Positions 7,971 through 14,111 of a DNA stretch of 16,694 bases are shown one piece after another; position 1 is the stretch's first letter; each line of letters begins with the position of its first letter. The translations under genes were made by a program, and so were the position numbers. The notes under the pieces were generated by a model. It ran no database searches. It saw only the letters and a program-made list of their open reading frames with translations, and had not been told where the DNA came from. Source of the stretch: JBDSTZ01 sp039927975 (lineage in GTDB: Bacteria; Pseudomonadota; Gammaproteobacteria; Burkholderiales; Burkholderiaceae_D); NCBI GenBank assembly GCA_039927975.1, contig JBDSTZ010000639.1:1-16694 (forward strand), in the 5' to 3' direction.

Positions 7971-8256
7971 TTCGGCCCGTCACGGTGCGGGCGCTGCCGT
8001 GGTCAATAGTGCTTGCCCCTGTGATAGCATCGCAGACGCGTTGCCCGCACGCCATCTTCATATCTGTGAGGGTGGCGAAACAAGACGGGCTCGCGCTAAT
8101 CCTTATTGCACAGTTCACCCATACGGAATTTATGCTGGCGCTGTTTTCTCAAGCTGCATCGCGCGCTTCAACGGCGCGAACATCAATCTGCGTTGGACGG
8201 GTCAACACTGCGGCTTCGACGCTTTCGGCGCCTTGCCTTTATGATCGGCCCTCGGT

Positions 8257-10074
8257 GTGAGCAGCGTGATCGCTAGTGCGGAGCGGCCATGGCGAATGAG
8301 CACCGCGCTGACGCTCTCGCTGCTGGTGCACGCTCTGCTGTTGAGCGTTAGCCTCGGCGGCCAGAAGTTCGGATTGCCTGGCCTGAATTTCCCATGGAAA
8401 GAGCGTCGTATTGACGCGGAAGACTTGCGTGTGGTGCTGGCGCCATCGACTGCGCCCGCGCCCGTCCCCGCACCGGAATCGGCCGAGGTGGCGCCGACTG
8501 AGCGGATCGACACCGTTACCGCTGGCGAAGAAAAGGCGGCTGTTACTAGCGAGCCGATATCGGAAGCGCCGGTGCCGCCGGCTGTTGTGCAACGAGAGGC
8601 GGGCGCGACGTTGATCTCGCCGCCGATACCCGCACCATCATCGTCAACCGCTTCCGTGCCAGCTGTCGATCCGGTAGCGTCGGCAGCGAAGCGGCCCGAA
8701 GTGAACCTGCCGATTGCGCCCAATGCGCCCGAGGTGAGGGCGCGCTCAGCCTCGGTCGGAGGCAAGTTTCCCGCCGAACCCGCGAGCAGCAACGAGGTCG
8801 ACAGCGCGCAAAAACAGCGGGACCAGGATACGCGTGAACGAGCCCTTGAGCTGGCCAGGATCGAGCAGGAAAAGCAGTCCGAGGAACGGCTGCGTCAAGT
8901 TGAATTGACGGCCGCTGCGCAACGCGAAGCGGCGCGGCAAGAGCAACTTCGGCAAGACGCGGCGCGCGTCGCGCTGGCGGCGAAGGCGGAAGCGACGCGA
9001 CTCGCGGCGGAACAGCAGGAACTCGCCCGGCAGGATGGCTTGCGTCGCGAGGCGATGAGACAGGAAAAGGCCAGGCAAGATGAAAAAGCGCAGCAGGAGG
9101 CCGCTCGATCGGAGTCACTGAAACAAGAGGCAGCGCGACAAGACGCGGCACGGCAGGAGCTTGCGAAACGCGAGGCAGCGAAGCAAGAGACAGCGAAGCA
9201 AGAAGAAGCGAAGCAGGCGGCAGCGAAGCTAGAGGCAGCGAAGCAGGAAGCGGCGAAGCTGGAGGCGACGAAACTGGCGGCGGCGAAGCAAGAGGCCGCA
9301 AAGCAGGAAGCCGCGAAGCAGGAGGCCGTAAAGCAGGAAGCCGTAAAGCAGGCGGCGGCGAAGCAGGAAGCGTCGCGCCAGGAAGCGATCAGGCAAGAAG
9401 CCGCGCGGCAGGAGGCGGCGAAACAAGAGGCAACACGTCAAGCGGCGGCAAAGCAGGACGCGGCAAGACAAGAGGCCGCGAGGCAGGAAGCGGCGCGCCA
9501 GGAAGCATCCAGGCAGGAGGCAGCGCGCCAGGATGCGGCCAAGCAGGAAGCAGCCCGCCAGGAACGCGCGAAACAAGAGCTCGCCCAGCGTGAGCGCGCC
9601 GAGCAGGAAGCGCAGCGCGATGAGCGTCTGCGCGCGATCGGCAAGCAACTGGCCGAGGAAGCTGCCCAGCGCGACGCCGCATCGAATCGCCCCTCGCGCT
9701 CGCTGCTGCCGACCGTGAGCAGCCTGCGTCGTGGCTGGCTGTTGGGACGCGTCGACCCGAACGCCGACCTGGTGCAATACGCCGAATCCGTGAGCCACAA
9801 AATCGAAATAAACATGACCATTGACATGGTGCGCGAGGCCCTCAAGCAGCCCCACGCCCAACCGGTCGTCACCATGGCGGTTCGCGCGGATGGCTCGGTG
9901 GAGAAAGTGACCTTCGTGGTGTCGAGCGGCGTGCCCGCGCTCGACGAAGCGATACGCAAAGTCGTCGCCAGCCAGGCGCCGTATGCAGCGTTTCCGCCGT
10001 CGTTGGCGCGCCAGTACGATGTGGTTGAAATTCGCCGCACCTGGATTTTCGATGTGGCGATCCGCTTGCAGTGA
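8257..10074 (+). CDS. TonB/TolA-like energy-transducing protein with long Ala/Gln/Glu/Lys helix
   Basis: A 605-residue protein predicted to be anchored in the inner membrane and to span the periplasm. The single TM helix (about 16-34) contains S-L-L-V-H, the SxxxH pattern by which TonB couples to ExbB/ExbD. Then come a Pro/Ala-rich stretch (about 63-160), a charged helix (about 185-470) with a five-residue repeat like TolA domain II, and a TonB_C-like domain (about 510-605) with VTMAVRADGSV and VVSSG-PALDEAI-KVV. Partners would be ExbB/ExbD- or TolQ/R-like proteins, none of which is in the window. No ribosome site precedes the GTG at 8257. An ATG at 8296 (GGAG 12 nt upstream) is an alternative, but the longer form keeps R9 and R13 before the TM, as expected for inside-positive topology. 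Not true TolA by context, since no tol genes flank it. Confidence 0.8.
   Translation: MSSVIASAERPWRMSTALTLSLLVHALLLSVSLGGQKFGLPGLNFPWKERRIDAEDLRVVLAPSTAPAPVPAPESAEVAPTERIDTVTAGEEKAAVTSEPISEAPVPPAVVQREAGATLISPPIPAPSSSTASVPAVDPVASAAKRPEVNLPIAPNAPEVRARSASVGGKFPAEPASSNEVDSAQKQRDQDTRERALELARIEQEKQSEERLRQVELTAAAQREAARQEQLRQDAARVALAAKAEATRLAAEQQELARQDGLRREAMRQEKARQDEKAQQEAARSESLKQEAARQDAARQELAKREAAKQETAKQEEAKQAAAKLEAAKQEAAKLEATKLAAAKQEAAKQEAAKQEAVKQEAVKQAAAKQEASRQEAIRQEAARQEAAKQEATRQAAAKQDAARQEAARQEAARQEASRQEAARQDAAKQEAARQERAKQELAQRERAEQEAQRDERLRAIGKQLAEEAAQRDAASNRPSRSLLPTVSSLRRGWLLGRVDPNADLVQYAESVSHKIEINMTIDMVREALKQPHAQPVVTMAVRADGSVEKVTFVVSSGVPALDEAIRKVVASQAPYAAFPPSLARQYDVVEIRRTWIFDVAIRLQ
9121..9585 (+). 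repeat. 31 tandem 15-bp units coding a [K/R]-Q-E-A-A pentad repeat
   Basis: From residue 289 to 443 every fifth residue is K or R, mostly followed by Q-E-A-A (variants QDAA, QAAA, LEAA, QETA). This is 31 units in unbroken register, with two degenerate units after it. The 15-bp DNA units differ at many third positions. The protein should be one long alpha helix with E(i) to K/R(i+3) ion pairs rather than a heptad coiled coil. Confidence 0.93.
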
Positions 10075-10122
10075 TGGTGAGCGCGGTCCGTGCCCGCGCG
10101 TGCGCGTGTGGCGCGATGAAAG

Positions 10123-10599
10123 CTAGTGCGCGTTCGTCGCAGCGGCGCGTGGCGGCAGCAGCGCTTCCAGTTGGGGGCGCGTGACCGCACCCTGTATCGT
10201 CTTGACCAGCTCGCCTTTGGGATTGAACAGCAGCGTGGTCGGGAAACCCTGCACGCCGAGGCGGCGCGTCAGCTCGGCATTGGCGCAGCCGATCGGATAC
10301 GTCACCTTCAGCGCGGCGGCGAATTTTTGAATCTTGGCCGGCGTCTCGCCGTCGGCGGCAAGCCCCAGCACGACCAGGTCGGCGCGCTCCTTGCTGAGCG
10401 CCTCGAACACTGGCATTTCGATGATGCAGGGCGCACACCAGCTAGCCCACATGTTCAGCAGCACCCACTTGCCGCGATACGCCGCCAGCGACTGGACCTT
10501 GCCACCGGTGTCGCTGAACTCGAACGATTGAGCGTGCACCGGCAGCGCGCTCAAGGCGATCGCGGCAAGTAGTGCGCGTACGGCATACATCGCTGTCAT
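10123..10599 (-). CDS. Periplasmic TlpA/ResA-like thiol-disulfide oxidoreductase
   Basis: A 158-residue thioredoxin-fold protein. Residues 1-23 are a signal peptide ending V-H-A, so it acts in the periplasm. The redox motif W54-C55-A-P-C58 and the cis-proline in GFPTT (P120) are intact. The short N-terminal part and lack of a membrane anchor fit a soluble TlpA/ResA-type reductant, a family that reduces cysteines of apo-cytochromes or copper-site proteins. The start at 10599 is supported by AGGAGG five bases upstream; an ATG three codons later is less well placed. It begins 30 nt after the outer-membrane protein gene with no terminator between, so the two form an operon under the FNR-type promoter at 11658-11700. 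A role in copper-centre maturation of NirK is inference from context. Confidence 0.85.
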   Translation of the reverse strand: MTAMYAVRALLAAIALSALPVHAQSFEFSDTGGKVQSLAAYRGKWVLLNMWASWCAPCIIEMPVFEALSKERADLVVLGLAADGETPAKIQKFAAALKVTYPIGCANAELTRRLGVQGFPTTLLFNPKGELVKTIQGAVTRPQLEALLPPRAAATNAH

Positions 10600-10629
10600 C
10601 TCGTCCTCCTGTTGAAGGGGCGCCTGGTT

Positions 10630-11592
10630 TTACAGCCGGCCCGACACGCCGATCAGGAAAGCGCGCGGCGCGGTCAGCTGCACGCCATTGACATGGCGAT
10701 ACAGCGGCTGCTGGACAAAACCATACAGCTGCATATTACCCGTCAACGCATACGCGACGCCTGGACTGAGGAAGGCGAAGCGTCCGCCGCTGTCGGCCGG
10801 TTCGGCCTCGCTGCCGCTATCGGCGCTCTTGTGCAGCAAATTCAATTGCAGCAGCACCGCGAGCTTCTCGCCGACACCCTTGCGCACTCCGACGTCGAGT
10901 CCGGTCTGCGCGCCCGGCTTGTAATTGGCGTGGCTGTTGAGCGCCTGCTGGTACTGCCCCTGCACGAACCACGACGCATCTGCGGCGACGAGCTTGCGGT
11001 GGTAATAGCCGCCGAGCAGCAGGTCGGTAGTGCCGGTACCCGGCTGCAAGCTGCGCTCGGCGACGCTGCCGGCATCGTTTTGCTTGTCGATCTTGCCGCT
11101 TGGTAGTTTCAGGCCGAAGGTGACGCCGGCGAACGAGGGCGCGAGCGGATTGTCGGCTTCGAGCAGCTGGTAGCGGCCGCTCACGCGCACGTCGCCCAGT
11201 TCGGTGAAGCGCCATTCCTCGCCCAGCTTGGCGCCGTGGTGGTTGTGTACGTGTTGGTGGTTGCGCTGGCCCAGCGGCGCGCTCACCGTCAGCCCCCAGC
11301 CCGAGCCGAAGTTGTGGCTGTAGGAAGCGAGCAAGTTGCGGTTGAAGGTGCTGACTTCGTCATGGTGATGCGCAACCTGGCCGATGGCGACCCGGTCGGA
11401 GCCCGAGTAGGGCTGATCCTGGTTGATGCTTTCGTAGCGCAGGTCAAAAGACGAACTCGCTTCCGCCGACGCGCTCTCGGCCGTCCAGTTGGTGTTGACC
11501 GTGCAGAACGCCGAGCCGCAGCTGGCCATGGCGGCGGGCGCCAGCGCGGCGCCGAGCAGGACTGCGATCAGGGTCGGAAGTGGTGCTTTCAT
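10630..11592 (-). CDS. Outer-membrane beta-barrel-type protein with His-rich segments
   Basis: A 320-residue exported protein. Signal peptide about 1-23, then the mature end starts S-C-G-S-A-F-C (C25, C30), a motif I recall from related betaproteobacterial proteins. The rest alternates short polar and aromatic beta-strand-like segments (LLASYSHNFGSGWGLTVSA, GDVRVSGRYQLL, TDLLLGGYYHRKL) as in outer-membrane barrels or MetA-type transporters, though it ends in G-R-L rather than an aromatic residue. Histidine clusters at 75-77 (HHHDE) and 112-119 (H-Q-H-V-H-N-H-H) suggest metal binding at exposed loops. First gene of a two-gene operon with the TlpA-like protein, divergent from nirK and sharing its type of FNR/DNR control. 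The exact family and any transported ligand are unknown; copper is inference. The ribosome site is weak (GGA about 11 nt before the ATG). Confidence 0.75.
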   Translation of the reverse strand: MKAPLPTLIAVLLGAALAPAAMASCGSAFCTVNTNWTAESASAEASSSFDLRYESINQDQPYSGSDRVAIGQVAHHHDEVSTFNRNLLASYSHNFGSGWGLTVSAPLGQRNHQHVHNHHGAKLGEEWRFTELGDVRVSGRYQLLEADNPLAPSFAGVTFGLKLPSGKIDKQNDAGSVAERSLQPGTGTTDLLLGGYYHRKLVAADASWFVQGQYQQALNSHANYKPGAQTGLDVGVRKGVGEKLAVLLQLNLLHKSADSGSEAEPADSGGRFAFLSPGVAYALTGNMQLYGFVQQPLYRHVNGVQLTAPRAFLIGVSGRL

Positions 11593-11657
11593 TTTTATTG
11601 TCCGTTGAGTGATTGGTCGAGAGCGGGCTGGCGTCTTGAGCTTGCCCAGCGGTTTTA

Positions 11658-11700
11658 ATCATATATTTTCCGTACATCTTTTCCGCTTGATGTAGATCAA
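11658..11700 (-). promoter_or_regulatory. FNR/DNR-type class II promoter of the outer-membrane protein operon
   Basis: The box TTGAT-GTAG-ATCAA (11687-11700) is a perfect FNR palindrome. On the minus strand it is followed after 23 nt by TATGAT (11663 to 11658), the spacing of a class II FNR site centred near -41.5. The predicted start is near 11651, with a leader of about 60 nt. Confidence 0.85.
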
Positions 11701-11764
11701 AACTGCCGCAGCTGTGCGCTATTTCACGGTCTTTTTCGCAATCAATCATCCACTCTGGAAATTT

Positions 11765-11807
11765 TTGATGTAGGTCAATTTTTTATCATGCATCGCAAAT
11801 GTATGAT
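11765..11807 (+). promoter_or_regulatory. FNR/DNR-type class II promoter of nirK
   Basis: The box TTGAT-GTAG-GTCAA (11765-11778) differs from the perfect FNR palindrome by one base; this GTCAA half-site is common for DNR/NNR regulators. It is followed after 23 nt by TATGAT (11802-11807), so the box is centred about 42 bp before the predicted start near 11814. The leader is about 48 nt. Confidence 0.85.
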
Positions 11808-11861
11808 TGGTCCGTACCAACGTTGCTTCCCAAAAAAGTCATCATCAAAGGCGAGAAAAAA

Positions 11862-13259
11862 ATGAAACGCACCTACCTCTCCAGCGCCATCGTTGCCATC
11901 CTCCTCGGCGCTTCCAGCCTGGCGCCGGCCTACGCCCAGCACCAGCACAGCGACAGCGCCGCCGTGCAATACCGTCCCGACGTCACCTTCACGCTGCGCA
12001 CCGATATCGCCGACGGCAAACTGGTCTTCATGGGCGCCACCGGCGCCATGAACGGCAAGGCCAATCCGACCCTCAACGTGCCGCTCGGCGCGGTGGTGCA
12101 GATCAATCTCGTCAACGGCGACGGCGCCACCCACGACGTTACCGTCCCCGACTTCAACACCAAATCGAACCAGGTCAACGACAAGGGCGCCAGTACCTCG
12201 ATCGTCTTCAAGGCCGACAAGAAGGGTGTGTTCACCTATATCTGCTCGCTGCCCGGCCACGTCCAGGCGGGCATGATCGGCAAGCTGGTGGTCGGCGAGG
12301 GAGTGATCGAGCCGGTCGCCCAGGGTGTCGACGTCTCGCGCAATCCAAACGAGGTCGGCACGCCGGTCGGCAAGCGCGGCCCGCAGAAGCTGACGGTCAA
12401 CCTCGAAACCACCGAAGTGACCGGCCAGCTGATGGACGGCAGCACCTACAAATACTGGACCTTCAACAGCAAGGTGCCCGGCCCCTTCATCCGCGTGCGG
12501 GTCGGCGACACCGTCACCGTCAACATGGCCAACGCCAAGGATAGCCACATGATCCACTCGGTCGACTTCCACGCGGTCACCGGTCCTGGCGGCGGCGCGG
12601 CGGTGACCCAGGCGGCGCCCGGCAGCAGCAAGAGCTTCACGTTCACGGCCATCAACCCCGGCCTGTTCGTCTATCACTGCGCCACGCCGATGGTGGCCCA
12701 GCACATCTCGAACGGCATGTACGGCATGATCCTGGTTGAACCCGAGGGCGGCCTGCCGAAGGTCGACCGCGAGTTCTACGTCATGCAGGGCGAGCTGTAC
12801 ACCGCGCAAAAGCATGGCACGCCGGGTGAAGCCGAGTTCTCGCTCGAGAAGCTGCTCAATGAACAGCCCGAGCACCTCATGTTCAACGGTAACCACGCGG
12901 CCCTGACCAAGACCCACCGCATGGAAGCGAAGGTCGGCGAGACGGTGCGCATCTTCTTCGGTGTGGGCGGGCCTAACATGACGTCGAGCTTTCACGTGAT
13001 CGGTGAAGTGTTCGACCGCGTCTACAGCCAGGCCGACCTGACCTCGCCACCGCTCAAGAACGTGCAGACCACCACGGTGGCGCCGGGCGGCGCGACGATG
13101 GTCGAGTTCAAGGTCGATGTGCCGGGCCGTTACATCCTGGTTGACCATGCGCTCTCGCGGATGGAAAAAGGCCTGGCCGGCTTCCTTTACGTGACCGGCA
13201 AGGAAAATCCTGACGTGTTCCACACCGCCAGCAAGCCGGATGGCTCGTCGGGACACTGA
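11862..13259 (+). CDS. nirK: Copper-containing nitrite reductase, three-domain form
   Basis: Reduces nitrite to nitric oxide in the periplasm during denitrification. 465 residues: signal peptide 1-25 (ends A-Y-A), an extra N-terminal cupredoxin domain (about 33-148), then the two-domain NirK core (about 165-455). Core type 1 copper ligands are H232, C273, H281 and M286; type 2 ligands are H237, H272 and H429; catalytic D235 and H378 are present. C273 and H281 are 8 residues apart, as in class II (AniA-like) enzymes. The N-terminal domain has its own complete type 1 set, H91, C128, H133 and M138, so it may carry electrons to the core, as in the Hyphomicrobium-type enzyme. The usual two-domain length is about 340-380. 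The start at 11862 is preceded by GGCGAG about 6 nt upstream; an earlier in-frame ATG at 11799 lies before the predicted transcription start. Confidence 0.95.
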   Translation: MKRTYLSSAIVAILLGASSLAPAYAQHQHSDSAAVQYRPDVTFTLRTDIADGKLVFMGATGAMNGKANPTLNVPLGAVVQINLVNGDGATHDVTVPDFNTKSNQVNDKGASTSIVFKADKKGVFTYICSLPGHVQAGMIGKLVVGEGVIEPVAQGVDVSRNPNEVGTPVGKRGPQKLTVNLETTEVTGQLMDGSTYKYWTFNSKVPGPFIRVRVGDTVTVNMANAKDSHMIHSVDFHAVTGPGGGAAVTQAAPGSSKSFTFTAINPGLFVYHCATPMVAQHISNGMYGMILVEPEGGLPKVDREFYVMQGELYTAQKHGTPGEAEFSLEKLLNEQPEHLMFNGNHAALTKTHRMEAKVGETVRIFFGVGGPNMTSSFHVIGEVFDRVYSQADLTSPPLKNVQTTTVAPGGATMVEFKVDVPGRYILVDHALSRMEKGLAGFLYVTGKENPDVFHTASKPDGSSGH

Positions 13260-13280
13260 TCCCGCCGCAGTCTGAAACAG

Positions 13281-13302
13281 GGACCCGTGCGCGGGTCCTT
13301 TT
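13281..13302 (+). terminator. Rho-independent terminator after nirK
   Basis: GGACCCG (13281-13287) and CGGGTCC (13292-13298) form a perfect 7-bp stem with a 4-nt loop, followed by TTTT. It separates nirK from the regulator gene, so the latter needs readthrough or its own promoter. Confidence 0.9.
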
Positions 13303-13330
13303 CGCGTTTGCACTTCACAGAAAGCTCTCC

Positions 13331-14008
13331 ATGCCCAGCCCCCGGATCGATGCGCGCCAGTTCCTGCGCCAGCTCCCCCTGTTCGACGACCTCAGCGAAG
13401 CTGAACTGGGCGTGATCGCCGCCGCCACCACCGAGCAGCACGTGGCGCGCGGCCAGGCCATCTTCAAACGCGGCGACGCATGCCACGGCTTTCATTCGGT
13501 CGTGTTCGGCCAGGTCAAGCTCGGCTTCCTGTCGCAGGAGGGCAATGAGAAGATCGTCGAAATCGTCGGCCCGGGCCATAGCTTCGGCGAGGCCCTGATG
13601 TTCATGGAGCGGCCCTACATCCTCAACGCGCATGCGCTGACCGACTGCATGCTGCTGCATATCGCCAGCAGCGCGGTGTTCGACGAGCTGGCGCGCAATC
13701 CGCAGTTCGCGCGCCGCATGCTGGCCGGGATGAGCCGTCGCCTGCATGGCTTGATCTCGGACGTCGAATCGTATTCGCTGCGCTCGGGCAGCCAGCGCAT
13801 CGTTGGCTACCTGCTCAAGGACGAGCCGGGTGACGGCGCGGTCGTCACGCTGGCGGTCAGCAAGAAGATGCTGGCCTCGCGCCTGAACCTCACGCCGGAG
13901 TATTTTTCACGTGTTCTGCACGACCTGGTCGAGCGCGGCATGATCGCCGTCAGCGGCCGCCAGATCAGCATTCTCGATATTGCGCGACTGCGCGTTTATG
14001 AAGGTTAG
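13331..14008 (+). CDS. Crp/Fnr-family regulator, DNR-like
   Basis: A 225-residue transcription factor: a cyclic-nucleotide-type sensor domain (about 8-125), a dimerisation helix (about 125-150) and a C-terminal winged helix-turn-helix (about 155-220). The recognition helix T-P-E190-Y-F-S193-R194 has the E-xx-S-R pattern that reads TTGAT half-sites, so it can bind the two boxes between nirK and the outer-membrane protein operon. The N-terminus lacks the four-cysteine Fe-S cluster of FNR, which points to a DNR/NNR-type sensor of nitric oxide, probably through heme, rather than a direct oxygen sensor. It starts 71 bp after nirK beyond a terminator; only a weak AGAAAG precedes the ATG and no FNR box is seen in front of it. 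Function and target are inferred from motif and location. Confidence 0.85.
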   Translation: MPSPRIDARQFLRQLPLFDDLSEAELGVIAAATTEQHVARGQAIFKRGDACHGFHSVVFGQVKLGFLSQEGNEKIVEIVGPGHSFGEALMFMERPYILNAHALTDCMLLHIASSAVFDELARNPQFARRMLAGMSRRLHGLISDVESYSLRSGSQRIVGYLLKDEPGDGAVVTLAVSKKMLASRLNLTPEYFSRVLHDLVERGMIAVSGRQISILDIARLRVYEG

Positions 14009-14111
14009 ATGTGGCGGCTGAATGAATTGCATGCGTACGTTGACAGGCCGCTGCCGACCCAAAGCGGACTGTCACTGCTTGACGGTTGAGGCAATCGCCC
14101 AACGGCTTTAA

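Larger units (their letters stand above)
7845..8256. other. Divergent intergenic region (412 bp) between the GGDEF/EAL and TonB-like genes
   Basis: The half next to 7844 holds the sigma-54 promoter and palindromes listed separately. The rest (about 8003-8256) has short open frames in several phases without ribosome sites or recognisable protein content, so no gene is called. TATGAT at 8240-8245 is a possible -10 for the plus-strand gene, with only a poor TTCGAC 19 bp upstream. If it were used, the GTG at 8257 would be almost leaderless. Confidence 0.5.

Noticed and set aside
7895..8256. Small plus-strand frames in the divergent intergenic region
   Set aside because: No ribosome sites, overlapping in several phases, and no protein-like features; they cover the regulatory sites.
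9121..9585. Regular 15-bp repeats considered as a CRISPR-like or intergenic tandem array
   Set aside because: The units are in frame, uninterrupted by spacers, and encode a coherent helical protein segment.
11775..13313. Long open frame on the minus strand opposite nirK
   Set aside because: It is a codon-bias shadow of nirK in GC-rich DNA; its translation is low-complexity H/R/A/G/V-rich with no recognisable motif.
14009..14111. Possible bidirectional terminator between the DNR-like gene and the nuclease-like gene
   Set aside because: A short imperfect stem (GTTG-GGC type) is present near 14084-14102, but there is no T-run in either direction.
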